DNA of 16,928 nucleotides from JBDGSM01 sp042217615 (GTDB lineage: Archaea > Nanohalarchaeota > Nanosalinia > Nanosalinales > Nanosalinaceae): NCBI GenBank assembly GCA_042217615.1, contig JBDGSI010000069.1, positions 1 to 16,928 of the forward strand, given 5' to 3'. Below the pieces are notes generated by a model. The model made no database searches. It saw only the letters and a list, made by a program, of their open reading frames with translations, and was not told the origin of the DNA. The translations under genes were made by a program, and so were the position numbers. The stretch's first letter is position 1, and every line of letters starts with the position of its first letter. Shown here piece after piece: positions 1 through 6,489 of this stretch.

Positions 1-178
1 CCTCTTTAACTTCCTGATCCATGTTCTCGCTGTAGGTAAGCACCTTGACCGAATCTTTTGGCTTCAGTACTTCCTCACCATTCTTCTTCACTCTCTCTTC
101 CACACTGGCAGAATCAAAGAGCTCTTTTATCTCTCTAGGGCCTTTAGACGTCAAAACAGTGGTTTCAGGATGTACGCA
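1..178 (-). other. Intein N-terminal segment inside the Orc1/Cdc6 P-loop (partial)
   Basis: Self-splicing protein insert. It starts at Cys72 (codon 176-178), immediately after Walker A GSVGTGK. The first residues, CVHPETTVLTSKGPREIKEL, fit intein block A: nucleophilic Cys, then T-x-V-x-T and a conserved Gly. A later VKVLTYSENMDQEVKE stretch (about residues 114-129) resembles the second beta-hairpin of the Hint fold. The insertion point lies between the invariant Lys and the Thr/Ser that should follow, which would supply the +1 nucleophile after splicing. Archaeal RFC inteins are known to occupy P-loops too. Blocks B, F and G and any homing endonuclease are beyond the window, so whether it is a full intein or a mini-intein cannot be seen. 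Confidence 0.85.
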
Positions 179-391
179 TTTCCCGGTACCCACGCTGCCG
201 TAGATGAATACGTTGGATGGATCGTCTCCTTTAAGCGCCGGAGCCATGATAGAAGCTAAGTCGTTAATCTGCTGATCCCTGTGAAGTATCTCGTCCGGCT
301 TCCAGTTCGTGGTAAGAGCCTCCTTGTTTTTGAAGACCGAGTCCTTGTCAATATAATTTGTAAACTTTGACTTCAGACTCGATTCAGCCAT
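1..391 (-). CDS. orc1/cdc6: Orc1/Cdc6 replication initiator, 5' part, interrupted by an intein (partial)
   Basis: Origin-recognition AAA+ ATPase that binds ORB repeats and helps load the MCM helicase. The frame is open from the ATG at 389-391 to the window edge (130 codons). Residues about 18-71 follow the archaeal Orc1/Cdc6 pattern: VFKNKEALTTNWKPDEILHR (residues 19-38), then a DPSNVFIYG strand and Walker A GSVGTGK at residues 65-71. The expected Thr/Ser after the Walker lysine is missing; instead Cys72 begins an intein-like sequence (separate entry). The rest of the ATPase and the winged-helix domain must lie beyond position 1. The gene reads away from the candidate origin at 392-890, the usual archaeal arrangement. 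A TATA-like element lies at 461-468, overlapping an ORB-like repeat, so self-regulation is plausible. A run of six G (minus strand) at 401-406 is the only RBS-like element. Family call is firm; the ORF is cut by the window, not broken. Confidence 0.9.
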   Translation of the reverse strand, partial: MAESSLKSKFTNYIDKDSVFKNKEALTTNWKPDEILHRDQQINDLASIMAPALKGDDPSNVFIYGSVGTGKCVHPETTVLTSKGPREIKELFDSASVEERVKKNGEEVLKPKDSVKVLTYSENMDQEVKE

Positions 392-441
392 AAACTAAGT
401 CCCCCCGTACCTCATTTCCAGTCATCTTATTTCCCCGTAAA

Positions 442-463
442 GTTCTACTTGAAACCAAGGTTT
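442..463 (+). promoter_or_regulatory. ORB-like origin recognition box 1
   Basis: Reads GTTCTACTTGAAACCAAGG followed by TTT. It shares the TTC-A-x-TGAAACCAAGG core with the other copies but lacks the GGGGT end. It overlaps the TATA-like element (461-468) of orc1/cdc6, so it could serve in autoregulation as well as origin binding. Confidence 0.6.
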
Positions 464-504
464 AAAATAGTACTCCAGGTGAAGTCGAGGTTAACCACAC
501 CCCC

Positions 505-526
505 ACCCCTTTATTTCATATGGAAC
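505..526 (-). promoter_or_regulatory. ORB-like origin recognition box 2
   Basis: On the minus strand it reads GTTCCATATGAAATAAAGGG and then GT, followed by a further G-rich run (501-509 is almost all C on the plus strand). A G-string behind the ORB is typical of haloarchaeal-type boxes. It faces away from the AT-rich core and is inverted relative to box 3. Confidence 0.75.
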
Positions 527-548
527 TCTTTAATCAACATAAAACGAG

Positions 549-565
549 ATATAACACTGTTATAT
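549..565. repeat. Perfect inverted repeat in the AT-rich core (candidate unwinding element)
   Basis: ATATAAC (549-555), spacer ACT (556-558), GTTATAT (559-565). A looser outer pair, ACATAA (537-542) and TTATGT (567-572), extends the dyad. It sits near the middle between ORB boxes 2 and 3 in the most AT-rich part of the non-coding region. Confidence 0.6.
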
Positions 566-607
566 ATTATGTCGATGTTATGATCGAGTTTGCCGGCCAG
601 CGATTCT

Positions 608-629
608 TTTCCACCCGAAACCAAGGGGT
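608..629 (+). promoter_or_regulatory. ORB-like origin recognition box 3 (best match)
   Basis: Reads TTTCCACCCGAAACCAAGGG plus GT, with a T-rich tail at 635-640. It is the closest of the four to the archaeal ORB consensus (TTCCA...GAAACNAAGGGGT) and is inverted relative to box 2 across the AT-rich core. Confidence 0.8.
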
Positions 630-865
630 CTGGTGTTTTTCTCTCTACGGCATTGTAAACGGCTGGACTGTGTTCGGCAGATTTACCAGATCCGTGATTT
701 CCGGCGAGGTTCTTGAATTCTTTTAACATGTTTAGTCGGTTTGAATTATCCAGGACTATTTTAGAATTCTTTTCAGCCGTCAAACTCGAAAGGGTAACGT
801 TTTCAGATCAAGATTAATGCGTAGCTGTTTTGGAGCAGGTTTTGGGCTGCTAGTTTCGACTAAAG

Positions 866-887
866 ACCCCTTTATTTCAAGTGGAGG
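866..887 (-). promoter_or_regulatory. ORB-like origin recognition box 4
   Basis: On the minus strand it reads CCTCCACTTGAAATAAAGGG plus GT. It matches box 2 over the GAAATAAAGGGGT core (13 of 13). Just beyond it, 851-862 forms a small TAGT-TTCG-ACTA hairpin. It is about 240 bp from box 3, so it is an outlying origin site. Confidence 0.7.
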
Positions 888-952
888 TTGTTCGTATGTT
901 ATGAACTAAAAGCTTTTATTCATGTTTCTCTGATTCCCCTCCTTCAGTTCCC

Positions 953-960
953 ATATAAAT
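953..960 (+). promoter_or_regulatory. TATA box of the small membrane-protein gene
   Basis: ATATAAAT centred about 27-28 nt before the ATG at 984, the spacing expected for a leaderless archaeal transcript. It is the clearest TATA match in the intergenic region. Confidence 0.6.
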
Positions 961-983
961 CATGCGGCGGAACACGGTTTTGG

Positions 984-1124
984 ATGTCAGATGGAGAAGT
1001 AGAAGGGTGGAAGAAAGCTACCGCCAATATGGTGGCAGGACTGATAATTGCCATAGGTCAGACAGTTTATGCTTTCTTCAGGTTCTTATTCAACCTCCTG
1101 ACGGCTATCGTCAAAATGCTCTAA
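984..1124 (+). CDS. Small single-span membrane protein, 46 residues, function unknown
   Basis: Not a recognised family. Starting at the ATG at 984 it has a short acidic head (MSDGEVEGWKKATANM) and then an almost continuous hydrophobic stretch from about residue 16 to 46, rich in Ala, Ile, Leu and Phe and ending IVKML. This looks like one membrane helix plus an amphipathic or second short helix. An upstream in-frame start at 888 would add 32 unconvincing residues and would ignore the TATA box at 953-960, which places transcription start almost at the ATG at 984. The last 39 bp overlap the 3' end of the convergent 1387-residue gene. A run of five T at 1127-1131 follows the stop and could end transcription. 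It sits between the candidate origin and the large secreted protein; no role can be assigned. Confidence 0.55.
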   Translation: MSDGEVEGWKKATANMVAGLIIAIGQTVYAFFRFLFNLLTAIVKML

Positions 1125-4100
1125 CATTTTTCTCACTTCCTGTGCCAAAATCTTCCTGTACTTGTTTAGGTTCTCTATACTTCCTTCCGTCCGGATGAGA
1201 CCGTTCTTCCTGACCCTTCGAAACTTCTCGTCTCCTTTTTTAACTTTGAACACTTCTTTTTCACCCGTCTCGATTTTTTCGATCCTGAGCGAAGGCTTCA
1301 CGATTCTCAAAGTTTCCTTTGACGGTGTTCGACTTACCAGGATTCTTCCCTCAGGTGTTTCTGCTTTCCGTGTTAACTTTTCGCTGCTTCTGTCTTCTGT
1401 AAGTTCGAGGGTCGCTCCTTTCCTGGTGAAAGCTCCGAGAGGTGAAACCTTCTGACTGAAGGAGTAGGCGGATTTAACTTCTAACTTTTCTGTGTTGTTA
1501 CCTAAAATGATGGAGGCGTTTCCTTCCTGAACCCCGTTGAATCGCCATTCCAGCTGTTTTGACTCCTTGGCTTTCAGGGATATGGTTCTGGACCGGTTCT
1601 CGAAGAAACCAAGCTGGACGCCGCCGGGAAATTCTGGCCTGAATGTTCTCTTGATGCGGAACTTGTTAGGGTTGGATACGACAGCTACAAATCTTCTCTG
1701 CTCTGCCTCGTGTACCTCAGGTGCAAATACCACGGTTTCAAGAGGTTTCGCTACCGAGAACTTCTTCTCGTCCTGGGAAAGCAGATCGTCCCTGTAGAGG
1801 AAAGCCTTCGCACTGTATCTGCCGGGCGGAAGCTCCCTTAGTTTCACCTTTCCGGAACGGTTCATCTCCATAACGGTTCTCGAACCGTTGATCTGGTATG
1901 CGAGCTTTGCCGGGCCGTCCTCAATATTCACCCGGGCGTAGATAGATCTGTCTTTTTTCTCCAGCTCGACTGTTTCCGGGGCTCTGTACTTCAAACTGAA
2001 ACGCAGCTTCTCGAGAACCTTGTCGCTGTCTTCCCGGTACTGGATTGCAGCCTGGACCAGTTCGATTTTGTCGGAAACATTCACTCTTGACGTCTTCTCA
2101 GGGAAGACGGTGTAGTTCACACTGCGGTTTACAGCTTTCCCTCCGTAACTGACCGGCACAAGATTCTTCGGAGTCAGTCCGGATACATTCCTGTAAACTG
2201 CTTCATGGCTGTAATCGATAACCTCTGCGTTTTCAGGAAGCCTCCGCCGATACTTGTATAACGGTGTTATAGGAAGTCCGGGTCTCAGCAGGTAATCCGA
2301 AGTGTTGAAAACCGCCTTCTTCCTGTCCCCGCTTTTCATGATCCTGTATTCAGGGCGGAAGGTTACCTCGATCTCACATATGTTGTCGCTGCATTCGCGG
2401 GACTTGTTCACGTTTTCTTCCGGCAGAGGATCCTTCACGGTTTCAGGATTACCCCAGAGCGTCAGGCTTTTCATCAGCTTTCTCTTGATGCCATAGGTGT
2501 AGTACGTCTCCGGCGCGTAGATCAAAGAGTCGGACCTGAGATCGTTAACAGCGTGCCGGAAGCTCTCACCCACTGACCCCTTCCTTGAAAGGAACTCTTC
2601 CGCTGCCTCCGCGTTGTAGGAACTGTAACTGGTTGAGGAGAAGCCTATATAGTTGGTCGCCCCCTGTTCCAGGAACGCATTCTTAAACCGGCCGTTACTG
2701 CTTCCCGCGTTGTTGGAACTGTCCCAGACAATACTTCGATCCATTTCAGGCACGTCTTCTGGCTCCAAACGGTTCGAGCCGCTGTAACGCTTATCAAGCA
2801 TTCCGGAAACGTTGTTCGCCATTATCCATGCGCTCCGGTTCCCGACACCGCTGTAAACTACCACGTCTTTTCCTGCCAGTTCTTCTTCCAGTCTCTGGCT
2901 TGTGATCTCGGGATACCGTTCAGGAAGAAAGCTTCTGACAAGTTTCTTCAACTCGGAGAAAGAAACGCCCTCCGGGAAGTGAATATCTTCCAGAGGCTGC
3001 CAGTCAACCCAGTCATGCTCAAGGTAGATCTCGAGCGTCTGCTCCGCGTAACTCAAACCACGTACAACCATTACCGCGTTCTTCAACGCTGCTGCCGCAG
3101 AACTACCGATCAACTTCTTCAGAACATCCTCTCCTTTCTTCACTCCGGCGACCGCTACGTCCAGCTTGGTAGGCATACCCAGCAGATCGAAGATAAACAT
3201 TACCGGTTGAGAGCGCTGCTCCACGAGATGCGTGGTGTTGAAGCCCTCGTTTTCGAGAATATGGTAGAAGTTCTTGCCGTCCCACATTCCCCCGCCCAGG
3301 GTCGCGAGCACCATCGGCCACCGGCCCTGGAGATACTCCGACGCCACCAGCGCGTCCTCACCTTTCTCCCTCCTCAAGGATCTGTGGTACGCAAGAGAAG
3401 CCTTCCACGTCTTACCTGGATAACGACCTACGGAAGCTTCCAGCCGACTGTCATTATCAAGATCGCCGTAGCCGAGATCCGAGTAGAAATAATTCCCGTC
3501 ACTCATATCATCGAACAATCCCCGCTCCGCAGGATCCAGGTGAATCTTTCTCGCCCCATTCAATATTGAAACATACCGGCCTTCAAACAAAGTCTTCCGG
3601 TTCGTGCCGATCTCGTTGAAGACAGCTGACAAATTCCTCTCCAGTCTGTAGACGCCGTTTTCACGGTTCACCTCGCCAACATCAACATCGTAACTCGTCC
3701 CTGTCGTCTCCTCAACAGAAGGATACTCATACTCCTGATCAAAATCAATAGGGAGAACGCCCTGCTTCACCGCCATGTAAGCCGCCAGAACACCTTTATC
3801 CGAATCCAGATCAGCTACCACGACGTGATGCGGCCGAAACTTCTCTATAAACAGCGACCGTAACTCGCTCATGCTGTAGTTCGAGAAATCCCTGTCCGCC
3901 TCGTCTCGGTCAAAAGTCAGCGAAGCATTCTCCTTCGCCGCCAACCCCGTAACCAAAACCGCCTTCTCCCTATCCCCAACAAACCATCGCGGCCGAGAAG
4001 TGTTTAGAGCTTCTTTGTTAATATTGGAAAGAGAGTAGACCGGTCTCGAGCTCTGTATGTTGTTCTTGACTTTTTTGCTGTTTTTTGCAGTAATTAAAGT

Positions 4101-5249
4101 TTTATTGAGCGAAATTGCTTTTAGTGCTGACTTTCCTCGACCCACAAGGATGGCGGAGCTATTGAGTTCTACTTCTTCTTTTGAAACACTCGTTTCTATA
4201 GATATGTCGTAAATATTCAAACGGTTTTCATCAACTGTAGCTAGACGCGTTTCATTGTAGTTTTTATATTTCATAAGTCGCGGCATAGAGCCGTTCACTT
4301 TCTGTCTGCCGTGGTATACTCCTTCTTTAAGAGAATATGAAGATATATTTTCTCCGTCGAATGCTAAAATCGTGTTATTATATGTCTTTGAAAGAATATT
4401 TTCTGGCTTGTTTCTGACTTTTACTTTCGTCAATACCTCTCCCTCTGGCGAATAACGTGTAATTTCTCTTCCTGACGCTACTGCAAACGAGTTGGAGAAA
4501 ACAGCTATATCAGAGATGGTTTCTGAGAACTCTTTCTCCCATAATTTGTTTCCGGTTCCGTTGAACTTAGAAATTTTATTAGTCCAGTAAACCAGTAGTC
4601 CGTCCTCTGGTGAGAAAGCTCCGTGAATACCAGTGTCGCCTGTTTCAAGTTTTTGAGTTCGCCATTCCCTATGTCCATATACGTCAAAAACACTGAACCT
4701 GTTTTCATTGAAGTGCTTAGAACCCTTTGTGACAAAGAACTCTCGAACACCATCACTGTCTAAATCGACAGCTCTATCGGAAAGACCCTGCCTACCAGGA
4801 GTTAGTTGGTTTTCTAGATCAAAAACCTTCTGGCCTTTTTTATTATAAGCTTCAGCATCACCTCTTGACGAAGAAAGAAATATTCTTCCGTAAGGTGTTT
4901 TATATGAAGAGATTGACCCTACCCAGTCTTCGTGCTTTGATTTTGCCATTATAGAGCCATTTCTGCCTAGCTGGATGAGTTTCTGTCCTGGCGCTCTTGT
5001 ACCGGCTATAACTCTTTCCTCAGTTAATACAGTATTTCCTGAAAAATGCGTGTCGGTTTTGAAACTCCAGTTACCTTTATCTGAAAATCTGTAAAGTTTG
5101 TTGCTTGAAGTAATAAAAACGGAATTATCAGTTATTTCATAACCTCTTATATTCTTCTCGACCTGAAATTGCTTTTTAGGCTGGTTTTGAGCTAAACAAA
5201 TAGAGCTCAATGCTATAAACACCATAAAAACGGCAATTTGTTTTCTCAT
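1086..5249 (-). CDS. Large exported protein: beta-propeller-like repeats + inactive peptidase C25-like domain
   Basis: Length is 1387 residues. Residues 1-20 form a signal peptide (MRKQ, hydrophobic core, Ala-Gln). Residues about 30-400 repeat short strands of the type 'I-x-R-Y-S-P-x-G-E', as in PQQ/WD-like propellers, with a Ca-binding-like DLDSDGVRE loop. Residues about 430-960 follow peptidase C25 (gingipain): a GDLDNDSRLEASVGRYP motif near 595-610, VVVYSGVGNRSAW near 796-808, and an LTLWGNP end near 927-937. The family's catalytic His (GHG) is Val here, and the catalytic Cys region reads DSSNNAGSS; the mature protein has only two Cys (RECSDNICE), so peptidase activity is unlikely. Residues about 960-1300 look like beta-sandwich modules. 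About 25 N-x-S/T sequons suggest N-glycosylation. I see no C-terminal anchor. It is divergent from the glycan locus. Role inferred: surface adhesin or scaffold. Confidence 0.8.
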   Translation of the reverse strand: MRKQIAVFMVFIALSSICLAQNQPKKQFQVEKNIRGYEITDNSVFITSSNKLYRFSDKGNWSFKTDTHFSGNTVLTEERVIAGTRAPGQKLIQLGRNGSIMAKSKHEDWVGSISSYKTPYGRIFLSSSRGDAEAYNKKGQKVFDLENQLTPGRQGLSDRAVDLDSDGVREFFVTKGSKHFNENRFSVFDVYGHREWRTQKLETGDTGIHGAFSPEDGLLVYWTNKISKFNGTGNKLWEKEFSETISDIAVFSNSFAVASGREITRYSPEGEVLTKVKVRNKPENILSKTYNNTILAFDGENISSYSLKEGVYHGRQKVNGSMPRLMKYKNYNETRLATVDENRLNIYDISIETSVSKEEVELNSSAILVGRGKSALKAISLNKTLITAKNSKKVKNNIQSSRPVYSLSNINKEALNTSRPRWFVGDREKAVLVTGLAAKENASLTFDRDEADRDFSNYSMSELRSLFIEKFRPHHVVVADLDSDKGVLAAYMAVKQGVLPIDFDQEYEYPSVEETTGTSYDVDVGEVNRENGVYRLERNLSAVFNEIGTNRKTLFEGRYVSILNGARKIHLDPAERGLFDDMSDGNYFYSDLGYGDLDNDSRLEASVGRYPGKTWKASLAYHRSLRREKGEDALVASEYLQGRWPMVLATLGGGMWDGKNFYHILENEGFNTTHLVEQRSQPVMFIFDLLGMPTKLDVAVAGVKKGEDVLKKLIGSSAAAALKNAVMVVRGLSYAEQTLEIYLEHDWVDWQPLEDIHFPEGVSFSELKKLVRSFLPERYPEITSQRLEEELAGKDVVVYSGVGNRSAWIMANNVSGMLDKRYSGSNRLEPEDVPEMDRSIVWDSSNNAGSSNGRFKNAFLEQGATNYIGFSSTSYSSYNAEAAEEFLSRKGSVGESFRHAVNDLRSDSLIYAPETYYTYGIKRKLMKSLTLWGNPETVKDPLPEENVNKSRECSDNICEIEVTFRPEYRIMKSGDRKKAVFNTSDYLLRPGLPITPLYKYRRRLPENAEVIDYSHEAVYRNVSGLTPKNLVPVSYGGKAVNRSVNYTVFPEKTSRVNVSDKIELVQAAIQYREDSDKVLEKLRFSLKYRAPETVELEKKDRSIYARVNIEDGPAKLAYQINGSRTVMEMNRSGKVKLRELPPGRYSAKAFLYRDDLLSQDEKKFSVAKPLETVVFAPEVHEAEQRRFVAVVSNPNKFRIKRTFRPEFPGGVQLGFFENRSRTISLKAKESKQLEWRFNGVQEGNASIILGNNTEKLEVKSAYSFSQKVSPLGAFTRKGATLELTEDRSSEKLTRKAETPEGRILVSRTPSKETLRIVKPSLRIEKIETGEKEVFKVKKGDEKFRRVRKNGLIRTEGSIENLNKYRKILAQEVRKMLEHFDDSRQEVE

Positions 5250-5270
5250 AATTAAGCTAAAAAAGGCTGG

Positions 5271-5278
5271 TTTTAAAG
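5271..5278 (-). promoter_or_regulatory. TATA-like box for the 1387-residue gene
   Basis: On the minus strand CTTTAAAA, centred about 26 nt upstream of the ATG at 5249, so the transcript would be leaderless. The whole intergenic gap to the divergent glycosyltransferase is 38 bp, so both promoters must overlap. For the plus gene only a weak AT-rich element (5255-5264) lies at the right distance. Confidence 0.5.
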
Positions 5279-5287
5279 GGTTGGGTT

Positions 5288-6409
5288 ATGGAGCTGGCGG
5301 TTTATCATCCGTATTTGAAGGAGAAGGGAGGGGCGGAGAAAGTGGTGCTGGAGTATGCGAAGCGTTCTGAAAACGATGTAACAGTTTTTACAATGTTTTA
5401 CGATGAAGAAGCCACTTTTTCAGGTTTTCAGGATGTCGATGTAGACGTTGTTTCTAACAGGAGGGGTCCTGAGTCGTTTTTTGCTCAGGCAAAGGATTTT
5501 ATTGTCGGCGGCATGTTTCAGAAGCTAGATCTGAAGGGTTTCGATGCGCTTCTGGTCTCTGAGACAGGTGCTGGGTCGGTGATCAATTTCCGCAACCATG
5601 ATCTGCCGATTTTAGGCTACTGTCACACGCCGCTGAGAGCGGCTCTGCCGGAGTTCAAGGATACGTACAGAGCAGGTTTTCATCCCGTTCTGCGGCCGTT
5701 TTACTCGGTTATGACTGCCGTCTTTAATATGATGGAGTCTTACGCTTGGAGGTATTTTGACGTGGTGGCGGCGAACAGCGAGGTCACGAAGCAGAGAGTT
5801 CTTGAAAAAGGCTTGGTTGGCAAGGATAAGGTTTCTGTCGTGAATCCTGGTGTTGAAACAGACACACAGGGTTCAGAAAGTTATGAGAAATACTTTTTCT
5901 ACCCTAGCCGGTTCGAGCCGTACAAAAGACAGGAGCTGGCTATTGAAGCTTTTGAAGAAGCCGAACTTGACGGTTTTGAGCTTGTTCTCGCCGGTTCTTC
6001 TGCGGATGAAAACTATATTTCGGAACTGGAAGAGAGAGCAGGAGAGAACGTCAGTATAGAAACTGATGTTGATGGGGAACGGTGGGAAGAGCTTTACAGC
6101 AACTGTTACTCTGTCCTGTTCCTGTCGGAGAAAGAGGACTGGGGGATCGTGCCTCTAGAAGCTGGAACATACGAGAAACCGGTTATAGCTGTTAACGAAG
6201 GAGGTCCCAGAAATTCTGTGGTTGATGGAGAAACAGGCTTCCTTGTAGAAGCTGAAAAAGAAGCTATTGCGGAAAAGATGCGGTTTTTAGCGGAAAACGA
6301 AAAGAAAGTTAAGAATGTGGGAAGAAAAGGCCGCGAGAACGCGAAAAAGTACAGCTGGGAGAACTTTGCGGAGAAAATTGATGGGCTGGTGTCGGGACTT
6401 CAGGATTAA
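5288..6409 (+). CDS. Glycosyltransferase family 4 (GT-B; WbaZ-like mannosyltransferase type)
   Basis: Predicted cytosolic or membrane-associated GT-B enzyme transferring a sugar from a nucleotide donor onto a lipid-linked glycan. The N-terminal domain has the acceptor-side GGAEKV motif at residues 14-19 and a GYCHTPLRA motif near residue 112, characteristic of the WbaZ-like subgroup. The C-terminal donor domain has YPSRFEPYKR near 210 (phosphate-contacting Arg/Lys), the E-x7-E motif EDWGIVPLE near 280, and GGPRNSVVDGETGFLV. At 373 residues the length is normal. The ATG at 5288 is the first Met and gives the expected MELAVYHPYLKEKGG start; no RBS is seen and the leader must be very short. First gene of the glycan locus, divergent from the large exported protein. 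Exact sugar cannot be told. Confidence 0.88.
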   Translation: MELAVYHPYLKEKGGAEKVVLEYAKRSENDVTVFTMFYDEEATFSGFQDVDVDVVSNRRGPESFFAQAKDFIVGGMFQKLDLKGFDALLVSETGAGSVINFRNHDLPILGYCHTPLRAALPEFKDTYRAGFHPVLRPFYSVMTAVFNMMESYAWRYFDVVAANSEVTKQRVLEKGLVGKDKVSVVNPGVETDTQGSESYEKYFFYPSRFEPYKRQELAIEAFEEAELDGFELVLAGSSADENYISELEERAGENVSIETDVDGERWEELYSNCYSVLFLSEKEDWGIVPLEAGTYEKPVIAVNEGGPRNSVVDGETGFLVEAEKEAIAEKMRFLAENEKKVKNVGRKGRENAKKYSWENFAEKIDGLVSGLQD

Positions 6410-6481
6410 CCCTGCTATTATTGAAGAAGTTTCAATTTTAGTGGGGTTAAAATTAAAGTTACTTAAATTTTAGTAGGGTTA
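6407..6481. repeat. Three 11-bp elements at exact 32-bp spacing upstream of the ATPase gene
   Basis: TAGTGGGGTTA at 6439-6449 and TAGTAGGGTTA at 6471-6481 are direct repeats (within 16-bp copies AATTTTAGTRGGGTTA at 6434-6449 and 6466-6481, one mismatch). TAACCCTGCTA at 6407-6417 is the inverted version, one mismatch from the last. Start-to-start spacing is 32 bp each time. The third copy lies between the TATA-like element (6463-6469) and the ATG at 6490, a typical repressor position; the first includes the stop codon of the preceding gene. In RNA the inverted copy could pair with either downstream copy. Confidence 0.55.
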
Positions 6482-6489
6482 TTTTGTTT

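Larger units (their letters stand above)
392..890. other. Candidate replication origin (ORB repeats around an AT-rich palindrome)
   Basis: About 590 bp (392-983) lack a convincing gene and lie directly upstream of orc1/cdc6. They hold four ORB-like repeats with the core GAAAYMAAGG(GG)T: 442-463 (+), 505-526 (-), 608-629 (+) and 866-887 (-). The two inner ones are inverted about an AT-rich stretch (527-590) that contains a perfect 7-bp inverted repeat. This is the layout of archaeal Orc1/Cdc6-bound origins, where inverted ORBs flank the duplex-unwinding element. A weaker ORB-like match lies around 402-423 on the minus strand. From 888 to 983 I see only the promoter of the small gene at 984. 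Confidence 0.75.

Noticed and set aside
402..423. A fifth ORB-like box on the minus strand (TGGAAATGAGGTACGGGGGG).
   Set aside because: It keeps GGAAA and a G-run but has a different spacing, and the bases between do not match the GAAAYMAAGGGGT core; noted only as a weak candidate.
520..726. Plus-strand ORF of 68 codons in the same region.
   Set aside because: Antisense to the above, composition not protein-like, no start signals; overlaps the candidate origin.
511..783. Minus-strand ORF of 90 codons (TTG start; internal ATG at 729) with a GNHGSGKS stretch that looks P-loop-like.
   Set aside because: It runs through ORB boxes 2 and 3 and the AT-rich palindrome, which explain its sequence better. 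It has no RBS or TATA box, and the Gly-rich stretch lacks the hydrophobic strand a P-loop needs. It could only be rescued by conservation in relatives.
2979..3569. Plus-strand ORF of 196 codons opposite the C25-like region.
   Set aside because: It is the antisense shadow of a GC-rich coding stretch: rich in Arg, His and Gln without motifs, while the minus frame has clear C25 and Ca-loop motifs here.
5189..5249. Lipoprotein signal (Cys in the signal peptide of the 1387-residue protein).
   Set aside because: Residues before the Cys read SSI, which does not fit the lipobox [L/V/I][A/S/T][G/A]C, and LAQ after it gives a normal signal-peptidase I-type site.
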